Shown here: in pieces, positions 33,801 to 43,645 of the stretch
Numbering within the stretch: the first letter of the stretch is position 1
Layout: each line of letters opens with the position of its first letter
Origin: Leishmania donovani
Lineage: Eukaryota > Euglenozoa > Kinetoplastea > Trypanosomatida > Trypanosomatidae
Reading direction: 5' to 3'
DNA: 64,000 nt
Assembly (NCBI RefSeq): GCF_000227135.1
Contig: NC_018250.1
Span: 276,127 to 340,126, forward strand
The notes under the pieces: generated by a model
What the model was told of the DNA's origin: nothing
The model's database searches: none
What the model saw: the letters and a program-made list of their open reading frames with translations, nothing else
Translations under genes and position numbers: made by a program

Positions 33801-34892
33801 CAGATGCTGCTCAATACCCGCCGTTGCTGCCTGCGCATTGCTGACGCGATTCTCGTACAGCTGAAGCCGCGCGGAGGTGCCCTCGAGCCCGAGCCTAACT
33901 GTCGCCAGCCGCCGCTTTTCCCGGATCTCGACTCGCTTGCACCGCACCTCCTCGCGGTGCAGCAGCGTCTCCTCCTCCTCGAGTAAGCGGCGCACCTCCT
34001 CCGACGCCTCCTCCAGCGTGGACGTGAGCTGGCTGGCAAGGCTCGCAAAGTCGAGGTCGGCTGCGCCGCCGCCGCCGGGACGTCGGTCGGCGTCAGTGTC
34101 GCCGCTTTTGTCGAGAATCGCCCCTGCTCGAGCTCGCATGCTCATTGGCATTCGGTTGCTGCCGAACAGAGGTGTGCCGTCGCTGCCCAGCAACTGGGCT
34201 GCCTCGCTGTCCACATGCGTGCCAGCAACGGCGCTGCCGCCACCGCGTGCCCCTCCAGCGCCGCCACTGCTGCCGTCCCTACTGCCTGGTCCGCCAGTGG
34301 TGAGGAAACGTTTTTGCTCGGCGCGGTGCCTCTGCAGCACTGGATACAACAGTCGCTGAGATATGTTGTTCACAAAAAGCGGAGAGGAGAAGGCGATGGT
34401 GCTGAAAAGGGTACGGTCCACCATCATTCGCCGACCCGCCACGGCAGACTCCATCGCTGCCTCTGCAGTTGAGGACGTGCTAACCATCGCTGGAGTTGGC
34501 TCCAGTGATGAAGCCGCGGTGGCAGCCCCAGACGCAGCGGAGCTGCTACTGTTATTGCATGCCGTGGAGGGTGCTGCGCCACCCCCAGAACTACCACGAG
34601 GCGCCACAGCAGAGGCCTGCAAGTCTGACCTGCTTTCTCTAGGAGTAGCAGCGCCAGCGGCGCTTGGCGAAGTTCCTGGCATTGACGGCGGACCCACCAA
34701 CCGCGGTGCTGGTGCCCGCGCGACAGGCGCGGGCCCTTGTGCACCAGTCACGGAGGGAGCAAGCCGTACCGAGGGTGCAGCGGCTACCTCCGTCTCCCTA
34801 TGACCGCTGTCATCCTGCCGCTGCTGGCGGGCGGCAGCGGAGCGAAGAACACGGCGCTGCCGCCGCGACTGCTCATTCATGTCTCTGTCCAT
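30828..34892 (-). CDS. SEC10: Exocyst complex component Sec10
   Basis: Predicted 1354 residues. Residues 1 to about 620 are low complexity, apart from a helical Glu/Arg-rich stretch at about 300-350 and a Sec10-like coiled coil. From about 630 on the sequence is a regular all-helical CorvetteSec10-type body, and it ends with the family signature: LKSFVANDRGALVYKQDV, a gap, then MPLDHIREVKESGYLKLMS and a final EKLRYLRIRQD. Sec10 is a subunit of the octameric exocyst, which tethers secretory vesicles to the plasma membrane; in trypanosomatids that would be at the flagellar pocket. The protein is much longer than yeast or human Sec10 (about 700-870 residues) because of the N-terminal extension. 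The identification rests on the C-terminal pattern and overall architecture. Confidence 0.72.
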   Translation of the reverse strand: MDRDMNEQSRRQRRVLRSAAARQQRQDDSGHRETEVAAAPSVRLAPSVTGAQGPAPVARAPAPRLVGPPSMPGTSPSAAGAATPRESRSDLQASAVAPRGSSGGGAAPSTACNNSSSSAASGAATAASSLEPTPAMVSTSSTAEAAMESAVAGRRMMVDRTLFSTIAFSSPLFVNNISQRLLYPVLQRHRAEQKRFLTTGGPGSRDGSSGGAGGARGGGSAVAGTHVDSEAAQLLGSDGTPLFGSNRMPMSMRARAGAILDKSGDTDADRRPGGGGAADLDFASLASQLTSTLEEASEEVRRLLEEEETLLHREEVRCKRVEIREKRRLATVRLGLEGTSARLQLYENRVSNAQAATAGIEQHLAHSNARVQRGKAVSQLLRYFKMMTSISSNELRALLESISATRKTQRAAVTTRWAAGRVSAFRPRFYTTVISTAAPASATKRYGLGSTASSVTTRTVLTSSRSAGVGAGSEGDDGSSMAKRSASATAVAPDADAAPARTTRRPRVFRSGARRRSPAASSDASPPSQARSLSPQQSPQRSPRAAAGKDMPGDDDDNAVRMQGAVGGNAVAEHDEDEREEAGNDDEAAAAMEDGGDGTDGDAIVDLTQVRMQRAEAAAVAAGLDRLFALRFCTEAQVEWCQRLTLLANELGDLATNAKNVRIYVDWLRKELVSDLFHVVTCFNDFYNEHPQTAVYQAYGRALLKTLGRISSLYNTLTASNDELLSLFFSRSINDLGVALFSEWSPKPLPGLPPLPQSSEVRAMDHYRQHTDKELQRTFRFLLDRIRRNVVVVETIFGTTNTARQQLLSRVTDGVVRPFLSQQIKLAETQATSMMQAEGSLTPRTKRRCGARVADSIAYHHTMETRLYAFYQEYVRELRNIFSANQVDFLGRFVDVIFAQRGAYSAQRTELELLNRYFTLIEEKYTRSLHAIPDEFFDLREAHMTKMKEVLTCLTEVAGRVKTYALPKEVGSYVYDLIKATLVYVGNYLDAELRKVSDSLRNDRDNWRVKPKSEDELLQPLKMEPQQCAIRMLLFAQSSLMTLSDTTDAICVPLLQQYPRLIQDVEEARSTALEAVDERSERLLNMCVQAILLRSLSILQHYQLKSDYLPKADSKRDDADTVAPPCTRACTLFCYYITRQFDMASEFIRLSNGQIHQRQMSSQTAAGGALGAAVQQHQAARAAATDVVSGTGGTTPVLESVMPSSTNGAFTASPASSVSAVRARARTMNLQQLLYGDGGPSSFVRTLGVCLYRGISAHLKSFVANDRGALVYKQDVTAYKEAMAPLTSTPGLGGAVVEVLFQMLKETSSLLIMPLDHIREVKESGYLKLMSAEEKLRYLRIRQDVRSAMKIIFQ

Positions 34893-34918
34893 GGTGATCA
34901 GAGAGTTCGCCTTGGGCT

Positions 34919-34950
34919 CTGTATTTGGGGTGAAACAAAGAAAAACAAAA
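34919..34950 (-). promoter_or_regulatory. Predicted trans-splice acceptor for Sec10
   Basis: On the minus strand a T-rich tract (about 34932-34950) is followed by AAATACAG, with the AG near 34919-34920. This would leave a 5' UTR of roughly 26 bases before the ATG at 34892. Confidence 0.5.
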
Positions 34951-35156
34951 CGTGGGAGACGAGGTCAAACACATCAGAAAAGAGAAGCGCGGCCACCCAC
35001 GAAGGAGGAGGAGGAGAAAGCTGATCAGGCGCAGGAGGCCTATCTATGTGCGTGTGCGCGAAAGGAGATCGGGATGCAGGCGGTGCCCGTGGTGGGGAGT
35101 ACGGCGTTGTCATGGGTTGCCGTACACGCGGTGAATGTTGCGCGTGTGCGCGTGAG

Positions 35157-35159
<3 letters not shown>

Positions 35160-35199
<40 letters not shown>
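35160..35199. repeat. (TG)n microsatellite
   Basis: About 20 uninterrupted TG units, the longest TG array in the window, about 270 bases upstream of Sec10. Confidence 0.9.
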
Positions 35200-35200
<1 letters not shown>

Positions 35201-36570
35201 TGATCACATCAAGAACAGGAGAGACGCACCGGCGTGGACTGAGCAACGGAGATGCAGAGTAGGGGGAAGGGAGAAGTCCAGCTCATGTGGCGCAGAGCCA
35301 TCAGCACAGGTGTGTGCTGTCGTGCGCCGGTGTATCGTTTGGGACGGGGAGGAGGAGGAAGAAATGAAGGAGAGACCGTGGAAAAGCGTGCGCACGTGTG
35401 CATGGGCGTGGGCTTAGGAAAGCGAAAAGGCCCACCTCACCATAAGCGTGAGTGGGGCTGGTTACCGCTGACCAAAGCATGCGCACATGCACGATTGCAC
35501 AAGTAGAGAACGAGCTCGCCGGCCCCTCCACGCTCTGGCGAGCGCACTCTTCCTCTCTTCTTCTTCCCCCCTTCTCCCCCAACCAAATTCGTCGTGGAGG
35601 AGATCCACACTCTCGACGCGAAGGGAGCACCTCCGTCTCCTTGTTCGTCTGTGTGCGTGCCTCACGGTTTGCATGGCGCATCCTTTTTCTTCGCTTCTTT
35701 CGTTGCAGTTGTTAGAACTCAATGCATTCATCCAACACACGCACGCACACGCAGCGAGGAGATAGACACACACTCACAAGCACAATCAGACATCGCATTC
35801 CTTCCCTCAGCTATTCCTGCGTGCACCACAACCAACACCGCCCCCTCGCCCCACACAACCAGGCATGCGTCAGCATTATTGTGAAGACATGGAATTATTC
35901 TTCGTACCACTCGTCGGATCGTGGCTTCACAGAGTGCGCCCACACAAGGGTTGAAGTAAACAGGGGAGTGTGTCGTCTCGCGCGTGTGGAAGAGAGCTAG
36001 CCAGGCAAAGAGATGGACAGCCAAGGAAAGACGAGTGACAGTGGCCTGGACTGTGTACTTGGCGATTATTTTAGCCCGACGAGAAAAATAATCGAAGAGT
36101 TGGGCACAGTACTTTGCTCTTTGTTTTTGTTGTTCTTGCCGTTTCCCGTCCCAGTAGTGGTGGCGGCAGCGCAGCACCCTCCCCTCCCCTCCCCTCCCCC
36201 CGGCACCCCCGCAAACAGATCACACGCACATGGCTTTACGCTCAACACTTAGGCATGACGCACATTGTGTGGAGAGGGGGGGGGACGGAGGCAGATGAGC
36301 AAAACAGCACGCACGCACGTACATAGCGAGGGGAGAGACACACAGATCACCACATGCTGCTCCCTTCCAGAAGCACAATGACAAGAAGGCACGCAGAAAC
36401 TACTGCGCACTCAACGTTGGCGACGCTAGGCAAGCGGGGAGGCCCCCGCCCATGCGCACAATACAAAGAGAGAGTGATGTCGCCATGAAACATCTCACAC
36501 ACGCTGCGTTGAGCTTGTCCGTCCATCCTTATCTCTACGTATGTGGGTGGAAACGGTGGGCGTGCTTCTC

Positions 36571-36593
36571 GTGTGTGTGTGTGTGTGTGTGTG
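36571..36593. repeat. (TG)n microsatellite
   Basis: About 11 TG units ending in GCGCGC. Confidence 0.85.
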
Positions 36594-37931
36594 CGCGCAC
36601 GGCTGCACAAGCACACAACCCGCTAAAGATAAAGGTGGAAGAACACACACACACACGAGAAGCAAATCAAAACAACATCAGCAAAGAAAAAAAAAACGGA
36701 CAGGAAAAGCGCAAAGAGCTCCGGACATGGCCACCTCCCCTTCTCCCACAGACACAAACAACAACATCAGCAACACCCAAAACAACATCAGAAACCCCAT
36801 GCAGCAAACAGTCGATATGCGAAACAAAATAAGGGGTAGGGAAGGAGAAGAAAAATGAGAGAGGGGCTTGGAAAAGGAGGCGGGGAGGGGGTCGATGGTG
36901 ATGGTGCTCGGAATGAGAGAACGAGAGAGACAGTGAAGAGGAATGGTATGCGAGAAAGCGGGTGCAGAGGAGATGGCGAGGGGACACGCACGCGCCAACA
37001 CAGCCCCCTCCCCCAACCTCCTCCTCTAATAATAATAAACTGAAAAAAAAAGCATCAAACAACGGCACTTGAAGACGACAAGTTTCCTTCTGGGGTGGGA
37101 GTGCAGGAGAGGCTACAACTAAGGGACAGTTGTCCTCCCTTCATTTTTTTTTCGCTCACTGTATTGTTCACTCGCTCTTTACTTCCTCAGCTTCTGTACG
37201 TCTTACTGCTGCCACCCACACACCGGCCCACGGACCAGCCCTCCCCACCTTCCCCGCCGCCCGCCGCTGCCTTCGTATGACGTTGGGGGGGGGGGGGGGG
37301 TACCTGTGCTTGTGCCGCGGCCACACCAACAAGAATGCTGCGCGCACGCACCACCCAACCCTCAAAAGCGATGATGAGCTCTCCAAGCCCAGAAGCCTGC
37401 GTGGCGCGGTCGTTTATGGCGCATGCACACCGGAACACGGGAGGACGAGGAGGAGGAGGAGGGGGGCAGGTGAAAAAAAAAGGGAGGGAAGAACCAAAGG
37501 CGAAGCAAACACAAAAAAGGGGGTAGGGGGTCAGGTGATGAAGAAGACACAAACCAATACAAAAGAAAATGAGGAGGAGGACGAGATGAGGTAAGGCTGG
37601 CCATTAGGCAGCGAAGTTTCCTCTCCATACAAGGATGCACACGAGCCACGTACTGTGAGCACCAGCCTCGCAAACATGCAAAGCAGCAGCAGCAGCAGAG
37701 ACACGCGAAAGGAAGGGAGGGAGTTGAGGAGAGGTGAGAAGACGACTTCTTTCTGGCACTTTCCGCATAAGTAAGTGCATGTATGCAAGAGCGGAACGCC
37801 GAGACTATGCCAACACCCACATACCACATCACTCGTGTGCGCTTCGCTTGAACACGTCTCCTGAAGTCTGCCCTGCCTTGCAGCCAGAAGGCTTGCGGAG
37901 CAGCTCATGATGTAGAGACGTCGATAAAGCA

Positions 37932-39467
37932 CTAGTTCTTCTTCTTGGCAGCCGCCGCCGCCGCACCACCTGTGGCGGGGGCCTTCTTGTTGCCGTTCCT
38001 GCTGTCGCCGGCACTGCGCGAGGCCGCATGCAGCGGCGTCGCTCTCTTTTTGCCGCGCATCCCAGGGACGCAGCAAGAAAACCACAAGCAAATGAAAGCC
38101 GCACAAATCACCGTGATACTGCCAACCAGGTAAACAGCAAGGATGCCGTTGTAGAAGTCGGTGTCTGGATCCGCAACGAGGTCGATTAAAGCGTCTACCA
38201 CGCTGTTGCCGATGGAAGCCCACTCGCCTGCCCGCAGCGCGGCCACCGTGCTCTTGACAGCGGTGACAGCGCCGTCGGGCATTTTAGCCCCGTAGGTGTA
38301 ATACGCAATGAAGAGCTCCAACCAGATCTTGTACACATACTCGTATATGATCACCGCCGCCACCATCGGGGGCAGCACAGCGACAAAGACGATGCCAGCA
38401 GCAACGCCGAGGCCAATCGGCACGGCCGCGTAGCCCACCATAACCGCGACCTTCTTTGCCAGATCCATCATCGGTATATCCGGCCGCTTACCAGACGCAG
38501 GCAGCAGTTCAGCGTATATGGCGCTCGCCTTGTCACAGTAGTACTGCACCGACTTCGTGTAAGACTTGACAACGGGGGTGTAGGAGTCGATCATGTACTG
38601 CATCACGCCACGTGCTGTCAGATACAGCGCCCTGCAATGCGTGGAGGTGAGACGAAAGAAGTAAACGAGCCTTTGCTTGGCTTCGCTCATCGAAGATACG
38701 TCTGGCTGCGCATCGAGCCACGCCAGCGACTCGGCAATGCACGTCTTGGGCACACTCCCGCCATACATGCGCAGCGTCTGGATGTCGTAGACGAGCAGGT
38801 CGTCCTGCCTCGCAGCCAACCGCTTCTCCAGCTCTGCGACCTTTTTCGGGGCGTGCACGCGGGCCTCATTCAGCTCCGAGCGCGCATCGCGAACCGCAGC
38901 CGCCGTATGTTGGCGGTGCTCGTGCACACGGAAGAGATACTCCTCAATGCTTTTCGCGCAACCCTGCGGCAGCTCCTCGGCGGAGTAACGGATCATGTCC
39001 ACAGAGTCTATCCTCCGCTTCGCCCTCTCCTCCTCCTGCTGGCGGCGCTGACGCTCTGCGAGTTCCTCCTCCTCCTGGCGTCGACGCTCCTCCTCCTGCT
39101 GGCGGCGCTGACGCTCTGCGAGTTCCTCCTCCTCCTGGCGTCGACGCTCCTCCTCCTGCTGGCGACGCTGACGCTCTGCGAGTTCCTCCTCCTCTTCGCG
39201 ACGAGCCTGCTCTTCAGCTTCAAGCTGCCTCATGGCCGCCGCCTCAGCTTCAGCCGCCTGTACAGCAGCGTTGGAGGCTCGGGCCTCCTCCTCGGAAGTC
39301 GCTGTCGTCACCGAAGTATGCTGAGCAACAGGCTTGCCGGCAGCATCCGTTGCAGTAGCCGCCACCTCCTGGGCACGCACAAGGGTCATCATGACGGCCA
39401 AGAACAGCAGTACGACCGCGACGCACAACAGTGTGCGCCGACGAGAGACAGCATGTAAGAGCTTCAT
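37932..39467 (-). CDS. Signal-anchored membrane protein with coiled-coil repeats
   Basis: From the first ATG (39467) the product is 511 residues; an earlier in-frame GTG at 39494 is unlikely to be used. Residues 13-33 form a signal peptide or anchor (LLCVAVVLLFLAVMM). A Glu/Arg/Gln-rich region follows, with three copies of a 20-residue unit around EEEELAERQRRQQ, encoded by an almost exact 60-bp tandem repeat. The middle has several scattered cysteines. Two strong hydrophobic stretches follow, one long (VAVMVGYAAVPIGLGVAAG and on) and one just before a short Lys-rich cytosolic tail (GILAVYLVGSITVICAAF). It looks like a membrane protein of the secretory pathway or a mitochondrial/ER membrane. 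I do not recognise the family. Confidence 0.75.
   Translation of the reverse strand: MKLLHAVSRRRTLLCVAVVLLFLAVMMTLVRAQEVAATATDAAGKPVAQHTSVTTATSEEEARASNAAVQAAEAEAAAMRQLEAEEQARREEEEELAERQRRQQEEERRRQEEEELAERQRRQQEEERRRQEEEELAERQRRQQEEERAKRRIDSVDMIRYSAEELPQGCAKSIEEYLFRVHEHRQHTAAAVRDARSELNEARVHAPKKVAELEKRLAARQDDLLVYDIQTLRMYGGSVPKTCIAESLAWLDAQPDVSSMSEAKQRLVYFFRLTSTHCRALYLTARGVMQYMIDSYTPVVKSYTKSVQYYCDKASAIYAELLPASGKRPDIPMMDLAKKVAVMVGYAAVPIGLGVAAGIVFVAVLPPMVAAVIIYEYVYKIWLELFIAYYTYGAKMPDGAVTAVKSTVAALRAGEWASIGNSVVDALIDLVADPDTDFYNGILAVYLVGSITVICAAFICLWFSCCVPGMRGKKRATPLHAASRSAGDSRNGNKKAPATGGAAAAAAKKKN
39030..39195 (-). repeat. 60-bp in-frame tandem repeat
   Basis: Almost three units with a 60-base period and one visible substitution (GGCGGCG versus GGCGACG at about 39163). 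It encodes the 20-residue coiled-coil unit, and its length should vary between strains. Confidence 0.9.
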
Positions 39468-40960
39468 GGCGAGTTTTTGTGCTGTGTCTCTCACACTGCG
39501 CGCACGTGCCTGTCCGAGGTGCCTCCTTTTCTGTGCTCCCGATGCTTCAGCCGTTTTCTGGCTTTCGTTGTTTTTCGTTGCTGTTCTTTGTACTCAGCAA
39601 ATGCTCAGAGAAACGGAGGAAAGAGGGAGGAAGGATGGGGGTGTTGAGAGATCAACACGTGCTTTTCGCTCGAGCTTGTGGTAACGACTCAAGCCGTAGG
39701 TCAATCGGTGCGTGGGCCGATGAGTGTTTGGTTATGGGGAGAGAGAAAGGAACAAAAAAAAGCGATCTAGAAGATGTGTAGAGCAACGATATCAATGCCA
39801 GTGACAGCAATCACAAGCAAGTGCACACGTTGAATCACCAGCTGCGTTGGTGCCGATGAGCACGCACAACAACTCCGCTGTCCCGGTTCGCTGAGCAATA
39901 GAATGAGAAGCACAGAGAAAATGCGCAGCACGCTCGCTGAAACGAAGAGCTGAAGGGGGAACAAAAATCACCAAAATAAAGGCCTGAAGTTTTTTCCCGT
40001 CAACCCTGTGGTGCTGGTGCCGTGGATGAGGAATACGCGGCCAAGACGAATGCGATACGAGAGAGGTGCTGAAGGAGGTGGGGGGAGGGGGAGCAGAAGT
40101 AGAAGAATGGAGAAAGAGACGAGCTACAAAACAAAAAGAAGGTGTCGTGCAAAATCAGCCTTCTGCCCTCGCTTTTGTTTTCTGTCTCGGTTTCGATTTT
40201 TGTGTATATGTTTGTGTTTTCCGTCGTAACGCGGATCTTCGGCCGTGTTTGACGTCCACTACTGATTCCTGCGTGCTGAAAGTATGTATATGTGCGTGCG
40301 TCAGTTTAACGTCGTCTTCAGGCGTGATGCTAATCTTTCCCATAGTGTGGGTGGGCGTGTGTCACATGCATGGTATGTGAGCGTTTCAGTTTTTTGTTTT
40401 GGAGGGGGATCGTTGTTTCGTGTGAGGGTGTTTGAGGGGAGGGAGGAGGAGGAGTTCCATCAACCCACCCACACCCGTTAGATCAAGCAGCACACATGCA
40501 AAGATGACGGCCGCCGTATCATCACGTGCATGTTGGGATGTGCGCCCACAGAAGAAAAGGGAGAGGGCGAGAAAAAGTCGCGTCAAGTGCATGTGTTGGC
40601 CATCGAGCCATGCGCCCCGATGCCGCCAAGGGGGGGGGGCCAAGAGAGGGTGAGAGAAATATGAAGTAAAGGCAGCACGGCAAAGGATAAGGAAAGGACG
40701 CAGTACAGTGGTGCCTGTGACCGCCGCATCCGAGTTGACGAACTCATCGCCGGCAGGCTTCACTGGTCCTCCATCGTTTGCTTGTTTTTTGTTTGTTTAA
40801 TGCACGTCCTTTCATGCCTGCCAACGTGCCTTAAAATGCCCGGCTGAGCGTGGCCCTTCACTGGTAATCAGGTCACGGGGCAGCACACGATGCGATATGT
40901 GTGTGTCGCCATGCATAATGGGGGTTGGGCCATATGTTCCCTTCTGTCTCTTGCACGACT
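39468..40960. other. 1.5 kb intergenic, no CDS seen
   Basis: Between the membrane protein and the Dim1-like gene. Contains a G-run at 40631-40639 and T-rich stretches near 40180-40215. Confidence 0.5.
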
Positions 40961-41614
40961 TTATCGGCGCAGCGCCACCGTAGAGAACTTGCGATCACAG
41001 CTGGTGATGCTCCGACCCTGCCGACCCGCCTTGTAGGCGGCATCTACGATGGGCAAAAAGTCGTACAAGTCCTCAAAGGCGAAGAAGTTGATCTTGTTAT
41101 TGTTGCCCGTCCCGACGTCGACTCGAATGTGGCGATTTCGGTAGAAGAACATGACAGCGAACGGGTCACGGTCGTGGCCCAGCTCGTAGAGTTCGTTGAA
41201 AGCCGTCACCTCACGGGTGTCCACAAAGTAAATGGTGCAGTACTTGCGCACCTTGGGTGCAAGTTCGCTGAGCAACGCGTCCATCTGACGCGTGCGCAGG
41301 TAGTGCTCGTCAACGTTGGCTGACAAGAGGGCGGCTGTCGTCGCCGACGTCACCGCACATGCGCTATTTCCATCCGCATCGTCGTGCCTGCGCTTGCGGG
41401 TGGGTAGCGCCGACGAAGACGAATTCGACGATCCTTCGGCCGCTGTGGGGGTCGAAGTTGCGGTGCTACGCTTCGCCTGTCGACTGTACTCCTCCGCTTC
41501 CGCCGCAGCGGAAGTGTAGCTGCTAAATCGGATTAATACCAGCTTGTCTGCGGAGTCCAGCACAATGTGACGGTCAACATCCCATGCACTCTTCAGAGTG
41601 ATGATATTCGCCAT
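40961..41614 (-). CDS. DIM1: U5 snRNP 15 kD / Dim1-like thioredoxin-fold protein
   Basis: Predicted 217 residues, against about 142 for the usual Dim1. The conserved blocks are the N-terminal WDVDRHI and KLVLIRF, then IYFVDTREV, FNELYEL, VMFFYRNRHI and VDVGTGNNNKINF, which are diagnostic of U5-15kD (TXNL4A/Dib1). About 70 extra residues, Ser/Thr/Ala-rich with a KRRHDD patch, replace the short loop after strand 1. The usual Dim1 lacks a CXXC redox pair, and none is visible here. Its role in other eukaryotes is in the U4/U6.U5 tri-snRNP; trypanosomes need it mainly for trans-splicing. The ATG at 41614 gives the expected N-terminus. Confidence 0.9.
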   Translation of the reverse strand: MANIITLKSAWDVDRHIVLDSADKLVLIRFSSYTSAAAEAEEYSRQAKRSTATSTPTAAEGSSNSSSSALPTRKRRHDDADGNSACAVTSATTAALLSANVDEHYLRTRQMDALLSELAPKVRKYCTIYFVDTREVTAFNELYELGHDRDPFAVMFFYRNRHIRVDVGTGNNNKINFFAFEDLYDFLPIVDAAYKAGRQGRSITSCDRKFSTVALRR

Positions 41615-42789
41615 TCCTCACAAAGTCTCAGGATGCGCTGCCGTAACCACGGACACGAGCGCTTTCTTAGCAGAAAACTGCTCAGGGATAGGGAGCAGAT
41701 GCCTCTCCTTGAGTTCCGTTCATCCGGCGCTCGAGGTCGTTGGCAAGAGGCGGCAGCAGTGAAGGCGGCAGAAAGAAAACGCTCAGCGAATGCCGGCAGA
41801 TACGGTGATGGCGAGCAGCGAGGCGAGATCGAGGGCGCAAGCAGGTGAAGCAGCAGTCAAGTGGAGAAGAGCGATGTGAGTGCGATCGCGGGTTCGTCAC
41901 TTCGGCGCCGCATGCCAGTGAGGAAAAGGCAAAGGGACGAGGAAAACACGGGAAAAAGAGAAGAGAGATGTCGATGCAGGTTCACCGAGCAAGCAGCGAC
42001 GTGTGGGCGCGTCGGTTCATCCTCCCCTTTGAACTTGCCGCCCGATCCCCGCGTGCGGCGCCGGCACGAACACAGGCGGGAGCACAACAGGCGTTTTGCA
42101 CGCATGTGTGCATCATGAGACAAGCAGTCGCTAAAAGAGAGAGCAGCGATAGACGTCACCACCAACGACCGCTTGCCGCACACTGAGCACGTGTGAGGAA
42201 CATCACAGCGCGGTGTTGTTGCCGCATCGTTTTTTTTTTCTCCTGCGGAATAGGTGCCCTACGAGCAAGCGAACTGCGCTGGAAAAAAACTAGTGGAGGG
42301 CCGATTTTCGGCAATGATGTTCCTTTATCGGCTGCTGGAAGACAGAGAGCTGAGGCCCTCCCTCCCCTCTCCCCGATCTTCGTTCTCTAGGTATCTACGA
42401 GGGCCAGTTCCATGGTTCACCGAAGGCTCGGGAGGAGGGGGAGGGAGTGAGGGCGCTCGAAAGCAAAATGACGGGCCGTCGACCAATATCAGGACGGAGC
42501 GGAGCGGGGATGGGATGGAGGAGGAAAGAAGCGCAAGACAGCTACATCAAATCTATTGAATAGACTGTAAGGAAGAGAAAGAAGGCAATACTCGAGCCTC
42601 CCGACTCTGTACCGCTTCGCGGAAGAGGGGCATCTCTCTCGCATCTCGAGGGAAATGCCTCGCCGCTCCCGCGACCAGACCAAACACGCCACGGAGCCAT
42701 GAAACACAACCTTGGCAGCCGGTACTGTCACTCCTCTTCACAGCGCGGACACGATGCGCCCTATCGTAATTCACAGGTGCCCGGGCAGA
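41615..42789. other. 1.2 kb intergenic, no CDS seen
   Basis: Contains short frames on both strands only, including purine-rich plus-strand sequence. Confidence 0.5.
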
Positions 42790-43566
42790 TCAGGCGATGC
42801 GCGGTTGCCTCGGAGTACGGGGGTTCGATATTCCACGGAAGGGTCTGCGGAAGGGAGAAGCCATGGTAGATTTAGACGTCGTGCCCATAAAGCGATCCCT
42901 CGTCGACGAGCGATGCACGGCAGGTGGGGCATTAGTGGCGCTTGAGGCAGTCGGAATAAAGCGGTGCGTTCCGTCAGGCGTCACCTCATACCAGCGCGTC
43001 ATGCGGATGGCGGGGTTGTACGCGTTGGCCTCATCCGGTTTGGGAATAGCATTGTGTCGGGCAGCTGGCGCATAGAAACTGCTGCGCTGCGTCTGGTGGG
43101 GAAAAGCGTGAGCGCTCTCTCCATGTTTCGCATCTGGAATGTGTCACTGCAGACCGCATTAGCGTCGTCGGGACGACGGCACTGTCTGCAGATGAGGGTT
43201 TTCTCGTTCTGGGTGGGGCTGTCATGACGGTTATGCATGGCAGCACGTAGTTGTTGCACGTATGCGTGAGTGCGATGAGCCGTCCGAATTTGCCACGCCA
43301 TCCAGCTCAGCGCGTATGGTCGTCGGCCCACCAGGAAAGGCGAGCCTTCAGGGACATCCATGGAGGCCCCGGTGCGTTGCTCGTGCGCAGTGTTGCTGCG
43401 TGCGATGGCTTGTGGAAAAGCACCGTGGGTGTCGCGGCACAACACTGTCCAGGCGTCTCCCTCGGATGCATCGCATAAGTTGTCTGCAGTCCTTCACTCT
43501 CGCGCAGGAAAGGCATCGCACGTGATCTGTGTCATCTACGTCTAGAATCGGAATCTCAGGAACCAC
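42790..43566 (-). pseudogene. Frameshifted Cys-rich gene relic, hypothetical
   Basis: Three minus-strand segments read as one protein if the frame changes near 43445 and near 43095. The first contains VRCLSCARVKDC. The second contains CRQCRRPDDANAVC and WMAWQIRTAHRTHAYVQQ. The third contains NAIPKPDEANAYNPAIRMTR and RWYEVTPDGTHRF. The paired cysteines suggest two metal-binding ribbons. No ATG is found at the start: the first frame is open back towards the next gene without one. The parts are protein-like in composition while the alternative frames are not, so this is either a decayed gene or one with draft sequence errors. I do not recognise a family. Confidence 0.45.
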
Positions 43567-43645
43567 GGACCCCTTGGAGCGTGAGAGGGGTCTGGTCGGT
43601 CCCTCGCTCTTCGTTGCTTCCCTTCTTCTCTGCCGTGCAGCACCT

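Larger units (their letters stand above)
34951..37931. other. 3 kb intergenic/UTR
   Basis: No CDS seen. Holds TG arrays (35160-35199, 36571-36593), a G-run at 37286-37299 and CT-rich stretches. Probably largely the 3' UTR of the membrane protein ending at 37932. Confidence 0.5.
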
